In this document: positions 54,001 to 64,000 of the stretch, one piece after another
Position numbering within the stretch: the first letter of the stretch is position 1
Layout of the letters: the number at the start of each line of letters is the position of its first letter
Translations under genes and position numbers: made by a program
NCBI RefSeq assembly: GCF_964340395.1
Contig: NC_135566.1
Span: 7,237,501 to 7,301,500, forward strand
Source of the DNA: Glandiceps talaboti
Lineage: Eukaryota > Hemichordata > Enteropneusta > Spengelidae
DNA: 64,000 bases
Reading direction: 5' to 3'
Notes under the pieces: model-generated
Databases searched by the model: none
The model's input: only the letters and a program-made list of their open reading frames with translations
Told to the model about the DNA's origin: nothing

Positions 54001-57000
54001 GTGATAGCTGCAGAGGTGGCTGCTACAGCAGTAGAAGGAGCTGCTTCAGCGCTAACACATCCTGCAGACGTCTGAGTCTTACAACCTGATGAAGTAGACA
54101 CTGTAGGATTAGTAGTGCTGGTCAGTGGTGTTGTATCCATTGTGATTTGAACCTCACAAGATTCAATTTGTGAATCGCTATATTTCTGAGATCCTGAACT
54201 ATTACTGTTAGACAACATAGTTGATGCAGAAAGTGTGGACCCTACTATCTCCCTAGCTTTGTCACCATCAATGCTTGATTTCGTTTCAGGTGGTTTTGTT
54301 TTCTGGGGTTCAGAATCTCTTCTTTGTTCTTTTTCCATATCATCTTGCTGCACTTTCTTTCTCGGTCTTCCTCGCTTTTTCTTTTCTCTATCTTGAGGTT
54401 CCTTGTTCCTCTCTCTACTTGCATCTGTGGTAATTTTGGTCTCTAACTCATGATTCCTAACAGTAGTCCCACCACTTTCATCAATCCTTTCTCTATCCTC
54501 TGCAAACTTTGTCTTCAAACTTTTACCTAAATCCGTGGCTAAACCATTCTGACTGTTACTGATCACAGACTGAAGCTTAGTAGATAGTTGTTTTTGTTTT
54601 TGAAGCAGTTGTAAGAATTTTCTTTGTCTGTTTGCCAGTGACATTAGTTTCTTTTTCACTTCCATCTTGTCTTCATTGTCCATAGCTTGACTGTGGTGAT
54701 TCAATATGTCAACTTTCTCATTCTTATGAGTTTCTCCTAATGACTTCAGAGTCAGTTGTAACCTCATCAGTTCTTCCTTAATAACATCTGTCAAAACCAA
54801 AATATAAATATTGAACAAATTAAAAACATATAGACAGAATAGTCAAACACTAACACTTGAGATATTTAAACTATGGGCTCTGGAGAGTCATTTCGTCAAT
54901 TTACATCACCAACAATGACTTGTGATTTCAGAGAAATATCACGTTCATCTTGTGCCATTTTTAGGGTATTTTTCCTATAGGCCACATTATGCCATGGCGT
55001 CATCAGAAATGATTACTCAAGACTGAACAATGAATACTGAAGAAAATAAGGACTTAGAAGTCATGAATTGTTCAACCACGAATACATTTCTGTTGACTCC
55101 CACAAGGCATTGTAAATTGTAGGTGAGTTTGTAGCCTGTAAGGTACGCCCTCACACTTCAGTCAACCCTTTTCATAGAGTGGGTCAGTCAGGGCGAAGTT
55201 ATATGACATATCTTACACTTTGTAAGGTACACCATGACAGGGCGCCCTCACACATCGGTCAACCCCTTTCATAGAGCAGGCCAGTGAGGGGGACATGACA
55301 CGACATCTTACAGTCTGTAAGGTACACCATGACAGGGCACCCTCACGCATCGGTCAACTCCTCTCAGAGAGAGACGGATGGTGAGCGCAGAGTGACGCGA
55401 CGCATCTTACACTTACAGTCTATAGTTTGCTGTACATCTCAAAAAAAAAACTTGTATCGTTATATTTTATTTTTATACTTCCATTTTATTCATGACCAGT
55501 CTGCAGGATTGTGATTGTCAAAAACAGTGAAAGTACAGCTGTTACAAAAATAACTAACAAAACAACTTTTTTCAAGGTGTCTGGCAAACTGGTACTAACT
55601 GAATAATGGGCATGGCAGTGTATATTGTCTATTTTAGTATTTAGTTAGTATTTCTTACCTCCTGGCTTACCATCCTGTAATTGTTTTTCTACTTTGTGTT
55701 GTAACATTTCAACTTCCACCAGTTTATCAGTGTTCTGCTAAAAGAAACATATTTACATTTATTGCGAAAATATTTATCATCAAAATGTGTGCATAGATAT
55801 ATACACACACAATAAAAAAATTAAGGCAAATGAAACTGTATATGAGGATGTTACAATTATACTTGTTTCTATTTTGTACTGGCACAGACAGTCTCAATCC
55901 CATTTAGTTAGCCACAAAATTGTTATTGAGTAAAGATTACATGCAGTAACGGGTGCAGATAGTTCTGCGAGCACTTATTGTCTGGTCTTATTTGGGCATA
56001 AGTAGATGTCATATTAACCCTCATGTTGTTATGTAGCAGCTATTTTTTCAGGCTTGTCTACTAGTGCCCTCCTATATAGCCAGGCGATAAGAGATGACTC
56101 CTCCTACATTATACTACCACACTTTACCTTCTCTGAACTTGTATTTTCTGTACATCTATTACTCTGGCTACTTTTACTACTATCTGGTATAACCTGACAG
56201 CTGCCTTCAGTGTCACTGTCTGATCTATGAATAGATGGTGGCCCTACAGCATCATTAGCACTGCTACTCTGACTTGGCTTCGACCTTGACCAGTCTCCTG
56301 TCTTTTCACTATCTGATCTATGGGTAGATGGTATCCTTATAGCATCATGATCAGCCCTACTACTCTGACTTGACGTTAACCAGGCTCCTGTCTTTTCATT
56401 ATCTGATTTCTCAACACATGGTTGTCCAAAAGAACTGTCTCTCCTACTACCAGAAACGGAAGGATGTTGGGATAACAAGTCTTGTGTTTTATCATGGGAG
56501 AGATCATCAACATCTTTGCAGTTCAGTTCTACAAATTATCATAAATGAAATCACAATAGGTCATGTTCATTCATATATTTAAGGACAGCAGTTTTTACCC
56601 TAGCCAAATATATTTTCCCCTTATTCTCAATGATTCTGGTTATTTTTAAAATGATGAAAGAACTTTTTGAGTACACTATCATTAAAGTTCTGTACTATAC
56701 CATCCCAAGACATACTCCTGATCATCATTGTAAGAATACTATTTGACATAAAAATTCTCACAAACCATTCAGTTTTCTGAGTTTTCTTGGAGTCACCAAT
56801 TCTGGAGATTTACATCTTTGTGAATGCCTGTCTTCAATAGTTTGACGCTGTTCATCTTGTCCACCAAATGTGTCCCCACCATACTTTATAGGGTTAAAAC
56901 TTTGGAAATTACTGTCAAATGAAAGAATAAAGGTAAAGTTACCTTTGTGTTGACACTATACTTTAATATGTGAACATCAAAATAATGGTCTTCTCTTTAG

Positions 57001-57990
57001 TGCACCCATACTTAATGCTATGTTTCTCACAGTAACATCTTTAAAATTATGGGTCGATAGGGATCTGAGAGGGTAGGATGATGCATGAGGGCTCCCTAAA
57101 ATGGCTTACTACTACTAGTATCTAACAGACTATTATGTGACAATGTCCAAGTATAGAAATACAGCATGCCAACATGTGTACCATACCTTGTAGTTACCAA
57201 TAGTTGGGACTCGTCAGACATCTCAAAATCACAGCTGTCTATTGCATTCTTTGTTTCTTTGCAGAACTTATCTTGAACTTGAATGCTTTGTTCATACAAC
57301 GGTCCTGGTTTTGCACTTGCCCACTTCAGCCTAAAAATTAAACACATCCCTCCCAAAAGTTTATATTTCATTTCATAAAACATTTCACGGTAAATTAAAC
57401 CCTACTCAAGGTCAATTTTGAATCATTAAAAATATATATATTGCTGCAAAACATTAGAATTAAAAAAATAGCTATGTAATAAAAGTGTAAAGTTTACTGT
57501 AGTTCCAGCTTTGTAGCTTTGCATTAGTTTGACTTGAATGACCTTCTATTATATTATAGTGACAAGTTTGTGAATTAATTACATTAAGTTTAGTTACACC
57601 TGAGAGGCCACCAGTTGAGGAAGTAAAGACACTTCGTTCTGGAGAGTCATTGCATGGTACATTGTGCACTATTGCCCTGAAAAAAAAAAACATTCCTGTT
57701 GGCCATTGCCATGGGTATGCAATGTCTCATTTGAGTCAGCAAACATGTATTAATTGCAAAAAAAAAGAAGAATATTCATGATTGTGTTATGAGAAAATAG
57801 AACCAAAATTTACAAACATAACTTTATTTCCCAAGGTACTCCTTAATAGTTTAAATTACCTGCTAATTCCCTTTAGCATCGAGGGTGATGGTCCAACAGT
57901 GCTGTCAGAGTCAATTGAGTCTTGCACCACAGTGTAATCATCATCACCACCACCACCACCACCACCACCATCATCATCAATATCAGACAT
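51084..57990 (-). CDS. AT-hook and RAMA-like domain protein (10 exons)
   Basis: Minus-strand exons: 58037-57860 (coding from ATG 57990), 57330-57187, 56911-56766, 56528-56128, 55737-55659 (or -55671), 54787-53577 (or -53559), 53208-53092, 52303-52166, 51993-51927 and 51349-51084. Phases close to about 899 aa. In order: acidic and Gly/Asp-rich N-terminus, a Ser-rich region with repeated HRSDSEK-like blocks, a basic coiled coil (LMSLANRQRKFLQLLQKQKQ), an AT-hook KKRGRPRKK (about residues 437-446), a long Ser/Thr-rich linker, then a C-terminal fold over exons 7-9: LIQNNIIQPGTNLLS, FYGSLLSTGVILSSGGE, NPSQWAKAV and YNGKPLSSF. That pattern resembles the RAMA domain (in vertebrates in ANKRD31 and MPND). 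No ankyrin repeats fit in the space available. Role inferred: nuclear, DNA-associated. The orthologue is uncertain; a 5' UTR exon ending at 58449 (donor GTAAGC) is plausible. Confidence 0.75.
51382..51850. repeat. 235-bp tandem duplication in last intron of the RAMA-like gene
   Basis: AGTCCAAAAAGCTAAG at 51382 recurs at 51617. The two units share CTGACATCATGGATTGC, GACAGGGTAG, GATAGCAGAGGGAAAGTT and GAATATGACCAAGTATTTCA, with few differences. Confidence 0.85.
52862..53092. mobile_element. Palindromic MITE family 1, copy D (reversed), next to a splice donor
   Basis: Inverted relative to copies A-C. It starts TTCTTCATTCAGCC, and its core (CATAGTGACAAGGCCCCTTA) is tandemly repeated three times in ~37-38 bp steps. 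It ends with the family terminus (TATTAGGGAATTATTCC then GAATAATATCTAATTAC) against the donor of the exon 53208-53092. Confidence 0.7.
54870..55112. mobile_element. MITE family 5, copy C
   Basis: GGGCTCTGGAGAGTCATTTC (54876), GTGATTTCAGAGAAATA and TTCTGTTGACTCCCAC match 49208-49445. Located in an intron of the RAMA-like gene. Confidence 0.6.
55130..55425. repeat. ~100-bp tandem repeat (family 7), three units
   Basis: Units contain TGTAAGGTACACCATGACAG, a CCCTCAC(A/G)CATCGGTCAAC stretch and a TCTTACA(G)TCT stretch. Single related segments occur at about 30275-30380 (AGACTGTAAGACATGTCG, GAGGGCGCCCTGTCATGG) and 50366-50445 (AGACTGTAAGATATGTCG). GC-richer than its surroundings. Confidence 0.65.
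57600..57676 (-). other. Possible cryptic or alternative exon in the RAMA-like gene
   Basis: A 77-nt block on the minus strand has a strong acceptor (T-run then CAG) and an acceptable donor (CAG|GTGTAA), and its frame (IVHNVPCNDSPERSVF) is open from the preceding exon. Including it would put the next exon out of frame and meet a stop at once, whereas skipping it joins the exons in phase. It is therefore either a poison exon or chance. Confidence 0.3.
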
Positions 57991-58449
57991 CTTGTCACAA
58001 ATATCTACTAAATCATAGTAAATGTCAAACTCGGAATCTGAAATATTATGGAGAATGAATTATCTATGATTTTACAATGAAATTTGTGGAGGAGAAAGGG
58101 TATATTGTACACTACCGGTAATCAAAATTGAATTAATTTTACCTACTTCAAAAATATATGACGGAGGAACTGCTATTACAATTTACAATTTCAAGTAGTA
58201 ATTGAGACTCTTCAGACTTCACTATTTCATTGTCGCTAGACAGACAGTCTGCTGCTAGACAGACGACAAGTACAGCGCCACCAAGTGGGAGGTGAGCAAG
58301 CCTTTCAAATAAAGAATTGTCATGGTTTTCACATCACCGTTATTCTTCAACTGTATCATGAAAAGTGCATCACTCCATGGTCGCCAGTACCTTTTTGGGG
58401 GATTTAGACTATCGCCAAAAACTCAATACTTTAATATTTTGTGCTTACC

Positions 58450-59584
58450 GCGTTCTTTTTAGCACCCTCAACTCAGTGATTGGAAAATATTTAGACAAAT
58501 TCCTAGTAAGTTAGAGGATCTGTCAACTTCCGTCAACCATATTGCGCTCGTATTTTGAACGATGTCAGCGAAATAATCTTGCTTTAAAGTCACCATATTT
58601 CGACGTCATTTGGTACAAACATACTTGCGTAAGCGAGTATAATACTAGTAGAAGATAACATTAGTTGAAATCTGGTAAAACGCATGACATAAAGTCGGTG
58701 AGTATTGTCTGAAACATTGCATACGCTCGATCGCGTTACTGAGTGTGCAAAGCAACACGCTAGTCCCTGCCCCTGGACGATCGACAACACAAATTAATTG
58801 TGCAAAAGGTAAGTACTCACGTGATCTCAAACGTTTACACGTAAATACCACGAGTAATTCTGATGCCCCACGAACCCCGGTACTGAGACAAAGTATCCCA
58901 CGTCAACATATATATTATATTATTATATGAATATAATTCGATCGTCGAAAAGTAAACGTAGTGCACATGGTGACATTCACACACAAATTCACAACTGTGT
59001 GTTGTGTACCATGATAATGTGCTTGCCATTCTAATGTTACTGACAGTAAGTTATCTTTGCATTATTTTTACACCAATAAATGAAAGGAACAGTGCAAATA
59101 AGAATGTCGAGTCTAATCCAATAACAACGAACTGGCTAAAATGAACATTTCGTATACTATGATTCTAAATGTATTAAAATGTACCAGCAGACAGTTTTGT
59201 ATGCAAAACCATGGATGTATTAGTGGCAAAACTTACAATGTACGTTGCTGTTGTTCATAGTAACATTGATGACGATCAGCTCTCATCCCTGTTTTGTCTT
59301 TTTCTATTTCTTTGCCTCACCTTCATTATTTTAACTAGTCCGCAACCCTTTTGTAATACGAAACCAGGCATTACGATATCGCATGTTTTATGCCAATGTT
59401 CCATAGTCTTGTCTTTCATGTTTTTCAATTGATGAATTAATTAATCCTGTTTTTCCAACTTGTAGTATTTGTGTACTAACCATTATCCCCCCCCCCCCTC
59501 CCGATAGAAAGAGGATAAACGGATAAACACTCACACATTTTACTTCCAGTTATTGCTGTGAATTTGTGAATACTGTATATCACA
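58450..59584. promoter_or_regulatory. Shared 5' region of the RAMA-like gene and CD2BP2
   Basis: The two genes diverge from here. A minus-strand UTR exon may end at 58449. On the plus strand CAAAAG|GTAAGTACTC (donor at 58809) and an acceptor TTTTACTTCCAG near 59549 could define a CD2BP2 5' UTR intron. The interval is locally richer in CpG (58500-58900) than the introns. No open frame here looks coding. A C-run occurs near 59488-59500. Confidence 0.45.
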
Positions 59585-61828
59585 ATGACTGAGTCACGGA
59601 GAGTTCGTTTTGATGAGAATGAAGAGTTTGGTGGTGGAGATCTGAAAGACAAGGATACACGATTTAAAGCCAAACATTCACTGGATAGTGATGAAGAAGA
59701 TGATGACAATGACACTGGACAGTATGAACTGAGAGATGAAGACATTGAAGGTATGTTGACAATTTCCCGTTATTACTGTTAGAGTACTGGTAGCTGAGAG
59801 ACTTGGCTATCTCAGATACTGACTTAATTTTGTTCTAACAAACAACTGTGTCATGCTAGATCACCAAGTCTCTCAGCGGAAAATAGTAGATGAATATATA
59901 GATGGCCTGTGTGAACTGAGAAATGAAGGAATTACAGATATGTAGAAATTATCTGTGTTGTATCATGGTTGTTCAATGTTGGGCTACTTATCACAAGTTG
60001 TCAGGGTTTACGCTAAATTTTTGAGTAGGGGTCAAATCAGAGAATTGGAGGGTGAACCTGCTGTTAAGCAGTAGTTGAGCTTCAATAACCAATCATTGCT
60101 CAAGTTTGTTTAAATGAAGATACAGGGAGTTTGCATTGGGGTAGTCTAACAAAGGTCAAGAACCCATGTGTGAAGGAAAATTTACTCTCCTTTGAAAATT
60201 TACCATTTAGTGGCATCATTACATTTGACATTACAGGGCAGGAAGATGGAACAGTCACTTATGAGGAAGGAATTCGGATCATGCCATTCAACATGAAGGA
60301 GGAGATGGAAGATGGGCACTTTGACGCCGAAGGAAATTATTTTGAAAAGAAAGAGGATGTAATTAGAGACAGTTGGCTTGACAATATTGACTGGGTTGAA
60401 ATCAAAGAAAGAAAACAACCAGTTTTGGCTGATGATGATAGTAATGATGAACCTCTTGATGAACACAAAGTGTACAGTGAAATCTTGACTTATTTGAACC
60501 CTGGGGAAAGCATCGCCAAGGGAATTCATAGACTGGGAGGGGGTAAAAGTGGTGGCAGTAGTAGTAGAAAGTGGCAGGCTAAGAAACAGAAAACAGAGGA
60601 CACTGAGGAACAAAAGGCAAAGAAAGAAGAAATGTTGAAATTAACAGGACTTGTTGATCAGTTGGTACAGAGAGGACAGTACGATGCATACACATACACA
60701 TATGAAAGAATCCAACATACCGTGAAATCAAAAAAGAGTACCAAACCAACCAAGGATAATGATGGTGATCATGATAGTGATGATGCCCTGGACATGTTTG
60801 CAGATGAAATAGATGACAAGAAGATATCAACAAAAGCTGAAGGTAAATACTTATGCAAAGAAACCACAACCAACAGACACAATTGTAGAACTTAGTCTCA
60901 GTTTACTAACTGTAGTTATCCTTTTTTTTAGCCTTGACAGGTAGTGGGGTTGGGGGTGGGGGGTGGTGGTTAGAAATGACCCGGTACGCATGTCCATCCA
61001 TCTGTCTATATCCATGGACAACCATGTCTTGGACACCTACAACTAAATTTCAAACAAATCTAGCACAAATGCCAAATATTATAGTGTACGATATAGTTGT
61101 ATTCCTTGCTTTTAATTTATACAGTTGAGTGAGTCAGTTTTAATTGCATGAATTCTTGTATAATATGTACAACTAGTGGCAAATATATACATTTCATCGT
61201 GATTTCAAGTAGATTTGGGCTCACTATGGGGTGCATATTTTTGGGTCTAATGTTTGTGAGGGTTATCCAATATAATTTTTTAACAACTATTCTGGACAAT
61301 TCATAATGACCAATATAGCCACATGGTTAGCTCATTTACCTCAAGTGCCCATACTAGTCTAATGTGAATTCAAAGCTACCAGGAGCCATCTTTAGTTAAC
61401 CAGCTCTACATTAGAAGCTAATGTTCAGTTTGACCTTACTGAACAATGTAAGTTTTCCCCCGGAGTACTGTCAGTTCTCTCCTGCTTTGAAACTAGGACA
61501 TCAGAGAACTGCACAGTGCATCATAACAAATTTCTGAATTTCTTTGGATCAATATAAATTATCAATGATGGCATTTTTGTCTTCTTCAACAGCTAATGGT
61601 AAAGATTCCAAGCAAGATGCCAACAGTAGTAGTCTTGTGGATGATATAACATACTGGGAATATAAATGGGAGGAGAAAGACGATTCTGAATTATATGGCC
61701 CATACAGCAGTGAACAGATGCAAGAATGGGTGGAGCAAGGCTACTTTGAAAACCCATCTTGGGTGCGGAGAATTGGCACACAACAGTTTTATAACTGTAA
61801 AAGAATTGATTTTGATTTGTACATGTAA
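59585..61828 (+). CDS. CD2BP2: CD2 antigen cytoplasmic tail-binding protein 2 (U5-52K), GYF domain
   Basis: Spliceosomal protein of the U5 snRNP/tri-snRNP whose C-terminal GYF domain binds proline-rich ligands and the DIM1-like U5-15K protein. Three coding exons: 59585-59750, 60237-60842 and 61593-61828. Phases close to 1008 nt, 335 aa (human 341). Exon 1 has [18 protein letters not shown], the conserved acidic KHSLDSDEE block. Exon 2 has [27 protein letters not shown] and [12 protein letters not shown], all hallmarks of the family. Exon 3 encodes the GYF domain, YWEYKW then [18 protein letters not shown], ending KRIDFDLYM. The canonical GPF is GPY here. Introns are 486 and 750 bp. Head-to-head with the RAMA-like gene. 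Confidence 0.97.
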
Positions 61829-61975
61829 TAACTATCATTCCAATCATGTGACCTAAGTTTAATCATGTGACCTAACTTTTACAATATAAGATGTATTGTT
61901 TTATGAACATAAAACTGCTCTGGTTGCAACTGAAGCATTTCACAGACAGTTGTTGAGTTGCATATAAACAATAAC

Positions 61976-62098
61976 ATTGTACCAATCAATTAGTGGTTGT
62001 ACCAATCATTGTACCAATCAATTAGTGGTTGTACCAATCATTGTACCAATCAATTAGTGATTGTACCAATCATTGTGCCAATCACTTAGTGGTCTATT
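61976..62098. repeat. 32-bp tandem repeat, about four units
   Basis: ACCAATCAATTAGTGGTTGT starts at 61981, 62013, 62045 and (diverged) 62077. Each unit has two CCAAT motifs. Confidence 0.9.
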
Positions 62099-62504
62099 TT
62101 ATCTGCAAGACTGCTCAGTCTTGAATTAGGTGCCATGTTGATTACAGGCAGAAAAGCTAATCACGTGATCATGAAGACATAATGTTTCTTTTGGATGAAT
62201 TAGATTTCAGCAGGATATATCCAATGAAAGATCATACTCATTCACACATTTCGTATTTGCTGTGTTGTTGGTGTTGAGGGTGCTGATTTTCGAGTCCCCC
62301 ACACTCAAGAACAAATGGATTTGTTCTGTGTACATTTATTCACATATGTTTATCTACCGTACATGTGATTTCATATACATTAGGGTGTACATGTATAATA
62401 TCAAGATTTAGTCATACTATCTAACAAAGTAGTTTTAAAAAATGCTCCAGTTGCAATTACTGCAGTTTTAAAATTGATGAAGACAAATGCTCTCTGCTGA
62501 AAAT

Positions 62505-62850
62505 CAGAATCAGAATTACTTTATTCATTCCACTACTAAGGGGAAATTAAAATGACAGTTCTTGCAATACAAAAGATAGCATTATGTATATTACACAGTG
62601 ACAGGCATACTGAAAACAACAGTATGGTGCTAAAAAGAATGACAATGATTGCTGTTAAGAACTGAGATAGCGGATGGGACGAAAGATGATTTAAAATGAT
62701 TGGTTTTAGCTACTGGAGCACAGTATCTATCACTCTTTGAAATACGACAGTCGTAGAATTCTGCTTAGAGTGGATGGGAAGGTCGTTCTGAATACTATGA
62801 GCCTTTGACATTATGCGTTTGTTATAGATAGAGAAATCCAATGTTACTAA
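62505..62850 (-). mobile_element. Possible 3' end of a non-LTR retrotransposon
   Basis: AGAATCAGAATTACTTTATTC followed by AAGGGGAAATTAAAATGACA is the reverse complement of a common LINE 3' terminus (TTTCCCCTT...AATAAAGT). The adjoining ~300 bp could be degraded coding sequence or UTR, but no RT motif is visible. Confidence 0.4.
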
Positions 62851-63261
62851 CTGGATATATTTGGTTATATTTGAGTCAGTAATAGTCATTTTGACAATTT
62901 ATAAACTCCACAATTTTACAAACATTACCAGCTAAAATTAGATCCTAAGTTATTTACTGGTAATATTTTGAGTAAAAGTTTTGAAATGTAATGAACTTTG
63001 TAACTTTTTTTTTTTGTTATTATTCAAATGATAGCATTTTTATATAAAGACAAAGAAACGTGAGCAATAAATGAGTATTATGTCAGGAAATAAAGGAATT
63101 CCTGTAGAAAAAAATATATATAATGTACTTTATAATGTAAAGACCAGAAATTGTTTCAGTGTTTGCTTTGTGACTGAGATGACATGGATAAAAATAGTTT
63201 TTTTTCCAAGATTTGTCTTTTGTCAACTTGTATACTTTATTTGTATTGGTAGTGTCTTACC

Positions 63262-63460
63262 TAAGGGTGGTACGTAGGTCAAATCTACCTGGGTACCCAA
63301 GCTATTTTACCAGAGATTGATTCCCCACCAAATTAAAGTACATGTTCCAGGTCTGGATATGTATGCAAATTTTAGCAGTGTTCCCCATTTTTGCTAAGAT
63401 TCCCAAACTGAAAATACAATAATAGATCTACACCATATAATACTGTGGTACGTACCTCAC
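63262..63460. repeat. Dispersed repeat family 6, copy B
   Basis: GGGTGGTACGTAGGTCAAAT on the left and GTGGTACGTACCTCAC on the right give a short inverted repeat. Similar to 45535-45745. Confidence 0.4.
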
Positions 63461-63572
63461 TTAAAAGATTCAAACAGTGTGAGGTGTACAGCCAAAGGAT
63501 ACCTTGTAAATTCAAACTCGGATAGTAAACAAGACAAAATTTGTTGGTTTTCTTCACTTTCACTTACAACAA

Positions 63573-63621
63573 TACAAATTATACAATACAGTACAATACA
63601 ATACAATACAATACAATACAA
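63573..63621. repeat. (CAATA)n / (ACAAT)n microsatellite
   Basis: About nine pentanucleotide units. Confidence 0.9.
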
Positions 63622-64000
63622 TAACAGTAGAAGCAGTCAACATGTTTATGGAAGTTTCCTACCAAGGCTTGTACGTCACTTCAGCCTAAGTACTGACCGA
63701 TGTTACCTCCGTGATTATTAAACAGAATGTGAACATAACCAACAAACTTTGTTTTATTTAAGTTTTAACATCCTAGTTTTTTTTTTATCATACATAGTGA
63801 ATTGACAAGGTATCATTTTCCTTTAATTCTTTGAACATACTGCACCATTCTACCATGCTGTATGTTCAAATGTGTTCATTCTTAGTTGTTGTAAATCAAG
63901 CTCATTAAATTAAAGAGACACGAACTGAGTTTATATGTTTTTGGATGCATTTTGATATCCATTATTTGTTCAGAGAGCTAAGAATACTTTCAACGGAATT

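Larger units (their letters stand above)
61829..64000. other. 3' flank of CD2BP2, no gene recognised
   Basis: No coding sequence supported. It contains tandem repeats and a LINE-tail-like segment listed separately. AATAAA near 63066 is one candidate polyadenylation signal, but far from the stop codon. The last ~250 bp is plain AT-rich sequence. Confidence 0.4.

Noticed and set aside
61315-61395. Second tRNA-like SINE head (GGTTAGCTCATTTACC)
   Set aside because: The B box is poor and no body or tail could be matched to the other SINEs.

Overview
The window is nuclear DNA from an invertebrate animal. It is AT-rich, with introns and canonical GT-AG splice sites, non-LTR retrotransposon remnants, tRNA-like SINEs, MITE-like palindromes and many microsatellites. 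The proteins are close to vertebrate orthologues in length and motifs, and a COQ5/DYNLL neighbourhood also exists in human (12q24). A marine invertebrate deuterostome (hemichordate- or amphioxus-like) is my best guess; a lophotrochozoan cannot be excluded from sequence alone.

Layout. (1) 1-18.3 kb: a young segmental-duplication cluster with three intact dynein light chain LC8 (DYNLL) genes. Copies a (CDS 4491-4760, +) and b (11930-12199, +) lie in direct ~5 kb repeats (about 115-5285 and 7781-12690), each with a decayed reverse-strand LINE upstream. Copy c (15821-16090, -) is an inverted copy facing b, so b and c form ~2 kb inverted-repeat arms around a ~2 kb spacer. All three keep a non-coding first exon, a short intron ending five bases before the ATG, and twin CCAAT boxes. 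(2) 20.1-32.0 kb: COQ5 (-), seven exons, 325 aa, the mitochondrial coenzyme Q C-methyltransferase. (3) 32.27-48.35 kb: HEATR6 (+), 22 exons, about 1198 aa, head-to-head with COQ5 across 259 bp. Three of its exon/intron junctions have been expanded into tandem repeats that copy the splice site itself. (4) 51.1-58.4 kb: a reverse-strand gene of about 899 codons with a coiled coil, an AT-hook and a C-terminal RAMA-like domain; its 3' end meets that of HEATR6 tail-to-tail. (5) 59.6-61.8 kb: CD2BP2 (+), three exons, 335 aa, a spliceosomal U5 snRNP-associated GYF protein, head-to-head with the RAMA-like gene. (6) 61.8-64 kb: no coding sequence recognised, only repeats.

Introns and intergenic DNA hold several dispersed repeat families with two to four members each inside this window. 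Exon coordinates were assigned by hand from reading frame, splice consensus and phase. For COQ5, HEATR6 and CD2BP2 the phases close without error to proteins of family-typical length. No microbial-type system (operon, CRISPR, phage) is present. The most unusual signals are the splice-site-spanning minisatellites of HEATR6, a 203-bp near-perfect foldback in the intron of DYNLL copy c, and the AT-hook/RAMA gene.
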